A stretch of 64,000 nt of DNA from Streptomyces sp. TRM68367 (GTDB lineage: Bacteria; Actinomycetota; Actinomycetes; Streptomycetales; Streptomycetaceae). Shown in pieces: positions 41,760 to 49,578 of this stretch; the stretch's first letter is position 1, and every line of letters begins with the position of its first letter. A model generated the notes under the pieces. The model worked only from the letters and a program-made list of their open reading frames with translations, ran no database searches and was not told the origin of the DNA. A program made the translations under genes and the position numbers. Location of the stretch: contig NZ_JACTVI010000008.1 in the NCBI RefSeq assembly GCF_014495685.1, positions 121,068-185,067 on the forward strand. Reading direction: 5' to 3'.

Positions 41760-42959
41760 TCACAGCGCGCAGCTGTCGCTGCCCACCTGCTGGTTGGCGG
41801 TGCGGCCCCGGGTGATGTCCGCCTGGATCTCGTCCACAGTGAGCGCGTAGCCGGTCTCGGCGTCGTCGAGGGACTTGGCGAAGACCACGCCGTAGACCCT
41901 GCCCTCGGGGGTGAGCAGCGGGCCGCCGGAGTTGCCCTGACGGACGGTCGCGAACAGCGAGTAGACGTCTCGGCGGACCGTGCCGCGGTGGTAGATGTCC
42001 GGGCCGTTGGCCGTGATACGCCCGCGTACGCGCGCGGCACGGACGTCGTACGCGCCGTTCTCCGGGAAGCCCGCGACGATCGCGCCGTCCCCACTGCCCG
42101 CGTCCTCGGTGGTGAACCGCAGCGCGGGCGCGTGCAGGTCCGGTACGTCGAGTACGGCGATGTCGCGCCGCCAGTCGTAGAGGACTACCTTCGCGTCGTA
42201 CTTGCGGCCCTCCCCGCCTATCTGCACGGTCGGCTCGTCGACGCCGCCCACGACGTGCGCGTTGGTCATGACGCGGCGGTCGGCGAAGACGAATCCGGTG
42301 CCCTCCAGGACCTTGCCGCAGCTCTGGGCGGTGCCCATGACCTTGACGATGGAGCGCTGGGCGCGGGTGGCGACCGCGCTGTTGGCGAGCGCCGGGTCGG
42401 GCGGCTGGACGTCGGTGATCGGCTCGTTCGAGAACGGGCTGAAGACCTGCGGGAAGCCGTTGTGCGCGAGGACGGAGGAGAAGTCGGCGAACCAGGTGTC
42501 CGCCTGGTCGGGCAGCGCTCTGGAGACGCCCTGGAGCACCTTGGAGCCCCGGACCTCCTTGCCCAGCGTCGGCAGCGTCGTACCGGCCAGGGCCGAGCCG
42601 ATCAGCCAGGCGACGAGGAGCATCGCCACGACGTTCACCAGCGCGCCGCCGGTCGCGTCCAGGGCGCGGGCCGGGGACCAGGTGATGTAGCGGCGCAGCT
42701 TGTTGCCGAGGTGGGTGGTCAGGGCCTGGCCGATGGAGGCGCAGACGATCACGACGACGACCGCGACGACGGCGGCGGTCGTGCTCACCTCCGCGTTGTC
42801 GGTCAGCGCGTCCCAGATGACGGGCAGCACGTAGACGGCGACGAGGCCGCCGCCCAGGAACCCGATCACCGAAAGGATGCCGACGACGAACCCCTGGCGG
42901 TAGCCCACGATCGCGAACCACACGGCGGCGACCAGCAGCAAGATGTCCAGCACGTTCAC
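41760..42959 (-). CDS. MarP-like membrane serine protease (CvpA + trypsin domains)
   Basis: A periplasm-facing protease like mycobacterial MarP, which protects against acid and oxidative stress. From GTG 42959 (VNVLDILLLV) it has 399 residues: a CvpA-type four-helix membrane domain (about 1-125) and a chymotrypsin-fold domain (about 205-395). The catalytic triad is His in VMTNAHVVGG (about 235), Asp in RRDIAVLDV, and Ser in RQGNSGGPL (about 343). Two Cys (QSCGKV and DSCAL) could form the disulphide known in MarP. The NUDIX gene ends 13 bp upstream, so the genes likely form an operon with nth. Confidence 0.9.
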   Translation of the reverse strand: MNVLDILLLVAAVWFAIVGYRQGFVVGILSVIGFLGGGLVAVYVLPVIWDALTDNAEVSTTAAVVAVVVVIVCASIGQALTTHLGNKLRRYITWSPARALDATGGALVNVVAMLLVAWLIGSALAGTTLPTLGKEVRGSKVLQGVSRALPDQADTWFADFSSVLAHNGFPQVFSPFSNEPITDVQPPDPALANSAVATRAQRSIVKVMGTAQSCGKVLEGTGFVFADRRVMTNAHVVGGVDEPTVQIGGEGRKYDAKVVLYDWRRDIAVLDVPDLHAPALRFTTEDAGSGDGAIVAGFPENGAYDVRAARVRGRITANGPDIYHRGTVRRDVYSLFATVRQGNSGGPLLTPEGRVYGVVFAKSLDDAETGYALTVDEIQADITRGRTANQQVGSDSCAL

Positions 42960-42972
42960 GGCGCCCACCCTG

Positions 42973-43668
42973 TCATGACCGCCAGTCGAGCGGGACGTGC
43001 CTGTCGCGGTTCCAGGGGCGCTCCCAGCCCGCGTAGTGCAGCAACCGGTCGATGACGCCGGCCGTGAATCCCCACACCAGGGCCGATTCGACCAGAAATG
43101 CCGGGCCTCGGTGACCGCTTGGGTGCACGGTGGTGGCTCTGTTGTCCGGATTGGTGAGATCCGCCACGGAAACGGTGAAGACACGCGCGGTCTCGTTCGG
43201 GTCGACGACGCCGACCGGGCTCGGCTCGCGCCACCACCCCAGGACCGGCGTGACGACGAAGCCGCTGACCGGGATGTAGAGCGCGGGCAGGACGCCGAAG
43301 AGCTGGACGCCGGCAGGGTCGAGCCCGGTCTCCTCCTCGGCCTCGCGGAGAGCGGCCCGCAGCGGCCCGTCGGCCTTCGGGTCGCCGTCCTCGAGGTCGA
43401 GGGCACCGCCGGGGAAGGACGGCTGCCCCGCGTGCGACCGCAGCGAACTCGCCCGCTCCATGAGCAGCAGCTCCGGCCCGCGCTCGCCGTCCCCGAAGAG
43501 GATCAGTACGGCCGACTGCCGCCCGGCGCCGTTCGCCGGGGGCAGGAAGCGGCTCAGCTGGCCCGGCCGCACCGTCTCCACGGCGTGCACCACCGGATCC
43601 AGCCAGGCCGGCAGGCCTTCTTTGCTGAGCGTCACCGGAGCGCCCCGCGTATGGCTCGCGCGTGTCAT
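42973..43668 (-). CDS. NUDIX hydrolase, CoA pyrophosphatase-like
   Basis: A 231-residue NUDIX enzyme from ATG 43668 (SD GGGGGTGG; the longer frame lacks a site). The NUDIX box is GGALDLEDGD... with LREAEEETGL, and the upstream SLRSHAGQPSFPGG matches the NuCoA (CoA pyrophosphatase) signature LRxHxGEVxFPGG. It probably hydrolyses CoA or acyl-CoA derivatives to phosphopantetheine and 3',5'-ADP. It sits between nth and the MarP-like protease on the same strand with gaps of 82 and 13 bp. Confidence 0.88.
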   Translation of the reverse strand: MTRASHTRGAPVTLSKEGLPAWLDPVVHAVETVRPGQLSRFLPPANGAGRQSAVLILFGDGERGPELLLMERASSLRSHAGQPSFPGGALDLEDGDPKADGPLRAALREAEEETGLDPAGVQLFGVLPALYIPVSGFVVTPVLGWWREPSPVGVVDPNETARVFTVSVADLTNPDNRATTVHPSGHRGPAFLVESALVWGFTAGVIDRLLHYAGWERPWNRDRHVPLDWRS

Positions 43669-43750
43669 CGCCACCCCCGTCGTCCTGCCGGATCCAACGC
43701 CCGGCGGCCCCGAGATCGTTCCCGCGCCCGGCGCGGCCGCCACCGGCCCG

Positions 43751-44866
43751 TCATCCTGCGCCCAGCGGCGGCGCCGCCCGGCCGCCGGCGTCCAGGTACG
43801 TCTGCGGGGGCTTCAGTCGCTGGCCGGGCAGGCCCCCCTTCTCGTACTTGAGCAGCTTCTTCGCCTTCTCCGGGTCCGTCTCGCCCTCGCCGTACGCCGG
43901 GCAGAGCGGGGCGATGGGGCAGGCGCCGCAGGCGGGCTTGCGGGCGTGGCAGATGCGGCGGCCGTGCCAGATCACGTGGTGCGAGAGGTCCGTCCAGTCG
44001 CTCTTGGGGAACAGCGCGCCGACGGCGGCCTCGATCTTGTCGGGGTCGGTCTCCTCGGTCCACTGCCAGCGGCGCACCAGGCGCTGGAAGTGCGTGTCCA
44101 CGGTGATGCCGGGGCGGCCGAAGGCGTTGCCGAGCACGACGAACGCGGTCTTGCGGCCGACGCCGGGCAGCTTGACAAGGTCTTCGAGCCTGCCGGGGAC
44201 CTCGCCGCCGAAGTCCTCCACCAGCGCCTTGGACAGTCCCATCACCGACTTGGTCTTGGCCCGGAAGAAGCCGCACGGGCGGAGGATCTCCTCGACCTCC
44301 TCGGGGTTGGCGGCGGCCAGGTCCTCGGGAGTGGGGTACTTCGCGAAGAGCGCCGGGGTCGTCTGGTTGACCCTCAGGTCCGTGGTCTGGGCGGACAGGA
44401 CTGTGGCGACCACCAGTTGGAAGGGGTTCTCGAAGTCCAGCTCCGGGTGGGCGTACGGATAGACCTCGGCGAGCTCGCGGTTGATGCGGCGGGCGCGGCG
44501 GACCAGCGCCGTGCGGGACTCTTCCTTGCGCGGCGTGACGACGGTCTTCGCTGGAGGGACGCCCTTGACGGCGGCGGTGGCCTTCTTGGGGGCGACGACG
44601 GCCTTCTTGGCGGGCGCCGCCGACTTGACCGGGGCCTTCTTGGCCGCCGCCGTCTTCACGGGCGCCTTCTTCGCGCTCGCTTTCTTCGCGGGCGCCTTCC
44701 CGGAAGCGGCCGCTTTCTTGGCCGGCGCCTGCTTCACCGGCGCCTTCTTTGTCTCTTTCGCGGTTTTGCTACCGCCATCGGGGCCCTGTTCGCCCACAGC
44801 GGAATCGCGACGTACAACCACCCGCGCAGCCCCCTCGGCCTGTGCTCTCACCGGCGATTTGGACAC
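43751..44866 (-). CDS. nth: Endonuclease III with histone H1-like N-terminal tail
   Basis: Base-excision-repair DNA glycosylase/AP lyase for oxidised pyrimidines. The catalytic core (about 125-330) has the helix-hairpin-helix [17 protein letters not shown] with catalytic Lys, the catalytic Asp in VDTHFQRL, and the 4Fe-4S cluster Cys in [17 protein letters not shown]. Nth is usually about 210-260 residues; here about 110 N-terminal residues form a Lys/Ala/Pro-rich repeat tail (AKKAPVK, AKKAS) like histone H1 and like the TopA C-terminus. This may add DNA affinity. The real start could be internal, since the tail is low-complexity. It precedes the NUDIX gene and is divergent from crp. Confidence 0.93.
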   Translation of the reverse strand: MSKSPVRAQAEGAARVVVRRDSAVGEQGPDGGSKTAKETKKAPVKQAPAKKAAASGKAPAKKASAKKAPVKTAAAKKAPVKSAAPAKKAVVAPKKATAAVKGVPPAKTVVTPRKEESRTALVRRARRINRELAEVYPYAHPELDFENPFQLVVATVLSAQTTDLRVNQTTPALFAKYPTPEDLAAANPEEVEEILRPCGFFRAKTKSVMGLSKALVEDFGGEVPGRLEDLVKLPGVGRKTAFVVLGNAFGRPGITVDTHFQRLVRRWQWTEETDPDKIEAAVGALFPKSDWTDLSHHVIWHGRRICHARKPACGACPIAPLCPAYGEGETDPEKAKKLLKYEKGGLPGQRLKPPQTYLDAGGRAAPPLGAG

Positions 44867-44968
44867 CCGGCCAGCCTAAGGCCCGGCACTGACATCCGCC
44901 CCGGCCCCTGACGATCGGCCCCCAATTGGACCCCTGCCGCTTACCCCGGGACACGTGTGCGGCATCCT

Positions 44969-44982
44969 TGTGACAGATCACA
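44969..44982. promoter_or_regulatory. Crp-like binding site upstream of crp
   Basis: TGTGACAGATCACA is a perfect palindrome containing GTG-N6-CAC, close to the GTG-N6-GNCAC motif reported for S. coelicolor Crp. It lies 90 bp upstream of the crp start and suggests autoregulation. Confidence 0.6.
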
Positions 44983-45071
44983 CTGTTTGGACCGTCCGGC
45001 AAAATGGGGAGCACGGTCCCCTGGTACGCGGGGAGCAAGATCCCCTGAGCAGGTCGACAAGGAGAGAACTC

Positions 45072-45746
45072 GTGGACGACGTTCTGCGGCGCAACCCGCT
45101 CTTCGCGGCTCTTGACGACGAGCAGGCCGCGGAGCTCCGCGCCTCCATGAGTGAGGTGACCCTGGCACGCGGCGACTCCCTGTTCCACGAGGGCGACCCC
45201 GGCGACCGGCTCTACGTGGTCACCGAGGGCAAGGTCAAGCTCCACCGCACGTCCCCCGACGGCCGCGAGAACATGCTGGCCGTGGTCGGACCCAGCGAGC
45301 TGATCGGCGAGCTGTCGCTGTTCGACCCGGGCCCGCGGACGGCGACTGCGACCGCGCTGACCGAGGTCAAGCTGCTGGGCCTGGGCCACGGCGACCTCCA
45401 GCCCTGGCTGAACGCCCGTCCCGAGGTGGCCACCGCGCTGCTGCGCGCCGTCGCCCGCCGCCTGCGCAAGACCAACGACGCGATGTCCGACCTGGTCTTC
45501 TCGGACGTCCCCGGCCGTGTGGCCCGCGCCCTGCTGGACCTCTCCCGCCGCTTCGGCGTGCAGTCCGAGGAGGGCATCCACGTCGTCCACGACCTGACGC
45601 AGGAGGAGCTGGCCCAGTTGGTCGGCGCGTCCCGCGAGACGGTCAACAAGGCGCTGGCGGACTTCGCACAGCGCGGGTGGCTCCGCCTGGAGGCGCGGGC
45701 CGTGATCCTGCTGGACGTGGAGCGGCTCGCCAAGCGTTCGCGCTGA
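45072..45746 (+). CDS. crp: Crp-family transcriptional regulator
   Basis: The cyclic-AMP receptor protein of Streptomyces, controlling germination, growth and antibiotic production. GTG 45072 behind AAGGAGAG gives 224 residues, the expected size. The cyclic-nucleotide-binding beta-roll spans about 20-115 (FHEGDPGDRLYVVTEGKVKL; phosphate-binding cassette GELSLFDPGPRTATATA). A winged HTH (TQEELAQLVGASRETVNKALADF, about 172-194) is followed by the wing WLRLEARAVILLDVERL. A Crp-like palindrome lies upstream, and nth is divergent. Confidence 0.96.
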   Translation: MDDVLRRNPLFAALDDEQAAELRASMSEVTLARGDSLFHEGDPGDRLYVVTEGKVKLHRTSPDGRENMLAVVGPSELIGELSLFDPGPRTATATALTEVKLLGLGHGDLQPWLNARPEVATALLRAVARRLRKTNDAMSDLVFSDVPGRVARALLDLSRRFGVQSEEGIHVVHDLTQEELAQLVGASRETVNKALADFAQRGWLRLEARAVILLDVERLAKRSR

Positions 45747-45778
45747 GTTCCTGGGGCTGCGCCCGCCCCTGCCGGCCG

Positions 45779-45903
45779 GAGACCGAACGACGCGAAGCGT
45801 TCACCGACTGGCTGCACACCTACCATCACCACCGCGAACACACCGCGCTGAAAGGCCAACCACCGCCGGCCGCGTCCACAACCTCCCGGGTCAGTACAAC
45901 TAG
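45779..45903 (+). pseudogene. IS481-family transposase remnant (C-terminal end)
   Basis: Between crp and the MBL gene the plus strand reads TERREAFTDWLHTYHHHREHTALKGQPP and, after a one-base frame change, AGRVHNLPGQYN followed by TAG at 45901-45903. This is the conserved C-terminus of IS481/IS3-type transposases (rve domain end, usually ...HHRPHTALGG.PPxxR..NL.GQ). Only about 40 codons survive, with a frameshift and no inverted repeats seen. Its stop codon overlaps the stop of the convergent MBL gene. Confidence 0.75.
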
Positions 45904-46730
45904 ATGAGGCCGTGTTCCTCCAGGTAGTCCAGCTGCGCCCGCACCGACAGCTCCGCCGCCGGCCACAGGGAGCGGTCCACGTCGGCGTAGACGTGGGCGA
46001 CGACCTCGGCGGGCGTGCGGTAGCCGTCCTCGACTGCCGTCTCGACCTGGGCGAGGCGGTGGGCGCGGTGGGCCAGGTAGTACTCGACGGCGCCCTGGGC
46101 GTCCTCCAGGACGGGTCCGTGGCCGGGGAGGACGGTGTGGACGCCGTCGTCGACGGTGAGCGACCTGAGGCGTCGTAGCGAGTCCAGGTAGTCGCCCAGG
46201 CGTCCGTCGGGGTGCGCCACGACGGTCGTACCGCGGCCGAGGATCGTGTCGCCCGTCAGGACCGCCTGATCGGCGGGGAGGTGGAAGGACAGGGAGTCGG
46301 CCGTGTGACCGGGGGTGGGTACGACCCTCAGCTCCAGGCCGCCGACCCTCACCACGTCCCCGGCGGCCAGGCCCTCGTCGCCCAGCCGCAGCGCCGGGTC
46401 GAGAGCACGCACGCGCGTGCCGGTCAGTTCGGCGAACCGGGCGGCGCCCTCGGCGTGGTCGGGGTGGCCGTGGGTGAGGAGGGTCAGCGCGACGCGTCTG
46501 CCCGCCTGCTCGGCGGTGTCGACGACGTTCCGCAGGTGTCCTTCGTCCAGCGGGCCCGGGTCGACCACGACGGCCAGGTCGGAGTCCGGCTCCGACAGGA
46601 TCCAGGTGTTGGTGCCGTCCAGGGTCATCGCGGAGGCGTTGGGCGCCAGGACGTTGACCGCCCGGGGCGTGGCAGGGCCCGAGAGGACCCCGCCGCGTGG
46701 CTGGCCGGGAAGGGCTGCTGCGTCCGTCAT
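45900..46730 (-). CDS. Metallo-beta-lactamase-fold hydrolase
   Basis: A 276-residue MBL-fold protein from ATG 46730 (a far longer frame upstream belongs to another gene). The zinc motif is LTHGHPDHAEG (H-x-H-x-D-H), with further ligands in PTPGHTADSL, TGDTILG and LPGHGP. The C-terminal helical domain LAQVETAVEDGYRTPAEVVAHVYADVDRSLWPAAELSVRAQLDYLEEHGLI resembles LACTB2/glyoxalase-II-like proteins. The start overlaps the NUDIX gene's stop as ATGA, so both are one operon. Its stop lies inside an IS481 relic. Confidence 0.88.
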   Translation of the reverse strand: MTDAAALPGQPRGGVLSGPATPRAVNVLAPNASAMTLDGTNTWILSEPDSDLAVVVDPGPLDEGHLRNVVDTAEQAGRRVALTLLTHGHPDHAEGAARFAELTGTRVRALDPALRLGDEGLAAGDVVRVGGLELRVVPTPGHTADSLSFHLPADQAVLTGDTILGRGTTVVAHPDGRLGDYLDSLRRLRSLTVDDGVHTVLPGHGPVLEDAQGAVEYYLAHRAHRLAQVETAVEDGYRTPAEVVAHVYADVDRSLWPAAELSVRAQLDYLEEHGLI

Positions 46731-47596
46731 GCGGGGGCTCCACCGGTGGGGATGTGTTTGGTGAACTCGTCGTGGCCCGGCCAGGAGAGCACGATCTCGC
46801 CGTCCACCAGGCGGGCCGTGGCCAGGACGGGCGTCAGGTCGCGCTCGGGGGCCGCGGCGAGCGCCTCGGCCGCCGTGGCGTACGACGTCAACTGGCGCAG
46901 GGTCGCGATGGTCGGCGGCATCATCAGCAGCTCGCCCTTGTCGTACCCGGCCGTGGCCTCCGCCGGGGCGGTCCACACCGTGCGGTCGGCCTCCGTGGAG
47001 GCGTTCCGGGTGCGCTGGCCCGCCGGGAGGGCGGCCACGAAGAACCACGTGTCGTAGCGGCGTGGCTCGAAATCCGGGGTGATCCACCGGGTCCAGGCAC
47101 CCAGCAGGTCGGAGCGCAGGACCAGCCCGCGGCGGTGCAGGATCTCCGCGAAGGACAGGTCCCGGGCGACCAGGGCGGCGCGGTCGGCCTCCCAGTCCGC
47201 GCCCGTGGTGTCGCCGACCACGGAGTCGGCGGTGGCCCCGGCGAGCAGGACACCGGCCTCCTCGTACGTCTCCCGTACGGCCGCGCAGACGATCGCCTGG
47301 GCCGCAGTCTCGTCGACGCCGAGCCGCCGCGCCCACCACGCGCGCGTGGGGCCCGCCCAGCGCACCTGGTGGTCGTCGTCGCGCGGGTCGACGCCGCCGC
47401 CCGGGTAGGCGTACGCGCCTCCGGCGAAGGCCATGGACGTGCGGCGGCGCAGCATGTGGACGACGGGTCCGGTGCGGGTGTCCTTCAGGAGCATGACCGT
47501 GGCGGCGCGCTTGGGTGTGACCGGGGTGAGGGTGCCTTCCGCCAGCGCGCGGATGCGGTCGGGCCACTCCGGGGGATACCACTGACCGTTCGCCAT
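46727..47596 (-). CDS. NUDIX hydrolase (289 aa)
   Basis: A NUDIX-fold protein starting MANGQWYPPEWPDRIRAL. It has an AATVMLLKDTRTGPVVHMLRRR strand, the FAGGAYAYPGGGVDPRD segment, and after an unusual roughly 35-residue insertion the second half of the NUDIX helix, AAVRETYEEAGVLLAG. This split box resembles NUDT19/RP2-type enzymes that act on CoA derivatives. It is translationally coupled (ATGA) to the MBL-fold gene, a pairing common in actinobacteria. Substrate unknown. Confidence 0.84.
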   Translation of the reverse strand: MANGQWYPPEWPDRIRALAEGTLTPVTPKRAATVMLLKDTRTGPVVHMLRRRTSMAFAGGAYAYPGGGVDPRDDDHQVRWAGPTRAWWARRLGVDETAAQAIVCAAVRETYEEAGVLLAGATADSVVGDTTGADWEADRAALVARDLSFAEILHRRGLVLRSDLLGAWTRWITPDFEPRRYDTWFFVAALPAGQRTRNASTEADRTVWTAPAEATAGYDKGELLMMPPTIATLRQLTSYATAAEALAAAPERDLTPVLATARLVDGEIVLSWPGHDEFTKHIPTGGAPA

Positions 47597-47674
47597 GGGC
47601 GGAGGCTATCCCGTGGCGGGCGGATGTTCGAGTGGCACCCGGTGCTGATCGGGGGTGTCATGCGGGGGCGCGGC

Positions 47675-48658
47675 TCAGGCTGGGAGCGCGGCGAGCCAGT
47701 CGGAGAGGATGCGGTTGGTCTCCTCGGGGCGCTCCTGCTGGAGCCAGTGGCCGCAGCCGTCGAGGATGTGGGCGGCGGTCAGGCCGGGCAGTGTGCGCGG
47801 GTACGCCGCGATCGCCTCGGACAGCTAGGTGGTGGAGGCGTCCAGGGCACCGCCGAGGAACAGGGAGGGCTGGGTGACGGGAGCGCCGTGGTGGTCGGCG
47901 AGGTCGTCCCAGTCGCGGTCCATGTTCCGGTAGCGGTTGAGGGAGCCGGTCAGGCCGGTCCGCTCGAACTCCCCGGCGTAGACGTCGAGGTCGTGCGCGC
48001 CGAGCCAGGCCGGGAGCGGGCCGGTGGGGAAGCGGTCGCGCAGGGTGCCGCCAGGGGTGACGAAGTGGGGGTCCGGGGCGCCGGGGCCGGGCATGGTGTC
48101 GGCGGACAGGGCGCCGTAGAAGCCGGCGAGCCAGCCGCGGACGTCGGGCTCGATCTCCGCCTCGGCGCGCCCGGGCTGCTGGAAGTACGACACGTAGAAC
48201 TCCTCCGCGCCGCCCATCGCCGCGAACACCTCGCTCGGCCTGGGCCCGCCGGGCGGGGTGTACGGCACGCTCAGCAGGGCGACCGCGCGGAACACGTCGG
48301 GCCTCAGCAGCGCGGAGGTGGCGGCGACGGTTGCGCCCCAGTCGTGCCCGACGATCACCGCGGAACTCTCGCCGAGGGCTTCGACGACGGCGACATTGTC
48401 CGCCACCAGCTCGCGCAGCCGGTACGCGTCCACCGCGTCCGGCCGGGAGGAGCGTCCGTAGCCGCGCACGTCGATCGCGACGGCGCGGTGGCCTGCGGCG
48501 GCCAGGGCGGGCAGCTGGTGACGCCAGGAGTACCAGGACTCGGGGAATCCGTGGACGAGCAGCACCAGTGGGCCGGTGCCCTGCTCCACCAGGTGGACCC
48601 GCCCGGCGGGCGAGGGCACCAGCCGGTGGGTGAGGCCGGTCGCGGGCGTCTGCGGCAT
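47675..48658 (-). pseudogene. Epoxide-hydrolase-like alpha/beta hydrolase interrupted by an in-frame TAG
   Basis: ATG 48658 (SD GGAGG) opens an alpha/beta hydrolase: HGFPESWYSWRHQL, nucleophile Asp in IVGHDWGATVAA, cap YGALSADTMPGPGAPDPHF. At 47825-47827 the frame meets TAG directly after LFLGGALDASTT, where relatives have Trp (TGG). Without a frame change, the sequence then continues LSEAIAAYPRTLPGLTAAHI and LDGCGHWLQQERPEETNRIL to a natural TGA at 47675. The catalytic His (GCGHW) lies after the TAG, so the 277-residue truncated product should be inactive. A recent nonsense mutation or a sequencing error are the simplest explanations. Confidence 0.88.
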
Positions 48659-48810
48659 GGATCCTCCCGGGCGGGTACGCGCGTACGGCTGTTCCGGCAC
48701 CGGCACGGCCGGGCGGCCGCTGCGGACGGGCACCGGCTGGCGATCCTCCGGGGACCGGGGCGGCGCGGGCGAGTTTCGTCGACGACGCATCTTCGCCGCC
48801 CCGCTCCGGG

Positions 48811-49278
48811 CTACGCCTCCGTCAGCTCCACCTGGACCTCGACCTCCACCGGCGCGTCCAGTGGCAGGACCGCGACGCCCACCGCGCTGCGGGCGTGTAC
48901 GCCCTTGTCACCGAGGACCTCGGCCAGGAGCTCGCTCGCGCCGTTGATGACGCCGGGCTGGCCGGTGAAGTCCGAGGCGGAGGCGACGAAGCCGACGACC
49001 TTCACCACGCGCGCGATGCGGTCCAGGTCGCCCGCCACGGACTTGACGGCGGCCAGGGCGTTCAGCGCGCACGTCCGGGCCAGCTCCTTGGCCTCCTCGG
49101 GCGTGACCTCCGCGCCCACCTTGCCGGTGACCGGCAGCTTGCCGTCCACCATCGGAAGCTGGCCGGCCGTGTAGACGTACGGCCCGGTCCGCACGGCGGG
49201 CTGGTACGCGGCGAGCGGCGGCACGACCTCCGGCAGCGTCAGGCCCAGCTCGGCCAGCTGCGCCTCGACCGCGCTCAT
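48811..49278 (-). CDS. RidA-family protein (YjgF/YER057c/UK114)
   Basis: A 155-residue RidA-like protein from ATG 49278. AAYQPAVRTGPYVYTAGQLPMVDGKLPVTGKVG matches the N-terminal beta strands with the TAGQ motif. AKELARTCALNALAAVKSVAGDLDRI is the central helix, and KGVHARSAVGVAVLPLDAPVEVEVQVEL is the C-terminal strand where classical RidA has the catalytic Arg (here HARSAVGV). The family deaminates reactive 2-aminoacrylate and related enamines. It overlaps the DUF4177 gene as ATGA. As a longer subgroup member (RidA is about 130 aa) its substrate may differ. Confidence 0.88.
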   Translation of the reverse strand: MSAVEAQLAELGLTLPEVVPPLAAYQPAVRTGPYVYTAGQLPMVDGKLPVTGKVGAEVTPEEAKELARTCALNALAAVKSVAGDLDRIARVVKVVGFVASASDFTGQPGVINGASELLAEVLGDKGVHARSAVGVAVLPLDAPVEVEVQVELTEA

Positions 49279-49436
49279 GCCTGCTTCTCCCGCTTCAGGT
49301 AGGCCACGAGCTGCTCGGGGTTGTTCGGCCCGGGCACGACCTGGACGAGCTCCCAGCCGTCCTCGCCCCAGGTGTCCAGAATCTGCTTCGTGGCGTGGAC
49401 GAGCAGTGGCACGGTTGCGTATTCCCACTTGGTCAT
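49275..49436 (-). CDS. DUF4177 family protein (53 aa)
   Basis: A small protein MTKWEYATVPLLVHATKQILDTWGEDGWELVQVVPG..., the complete DUF4177 fold of 50-odd residues. The pattern W-E-Y near the start and G-E-D-G-W-E-L-V in the middle is the family signature. The start is ATG 49436 and its stop overlaps the RidA start, so the two are co-translated. It lies divergent from the first ArsA-like gene with DnaA boxes in between. No biochemical role is established for the family. Confidence 0.85.
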   Translation of the reverse strand: MTKWEYATVPLLVHATKQILDTWGEDGWELVQVVPGPNNPEQLVAYLKREKQA

Positions 49437-49502
49437 GCGGCCGACTCTAGTGCCCCGGCAGGCACCGCTCCCGAACGGCTCATGCGGCCGCCCGCAGCCG
49501 CG

Positions 49503-49535
49503 CTGTCCACAGCCTGCGGACGCATGTTGTCCACA
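49503..49535 (+). promoter_or_regulatory. Pair of DnaA boxes upstream of the ArsA-like gene
   Basis: CTGTCCACA (49503-49511) and TTGTCCACA (49527-49535), same strand, 24 bp start to start, each followed by GCCT. The second is the preferred Streptomyces DnaA box. They lie 44-76 bp upstream of the ArsA-like start, in or near its promoter. Confidence 0.55.
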
Positions 49536-49578
49536 GCCTCCCGCGTAGCCCGCACGCGGACTGGTTAGGCTCGAAGGC

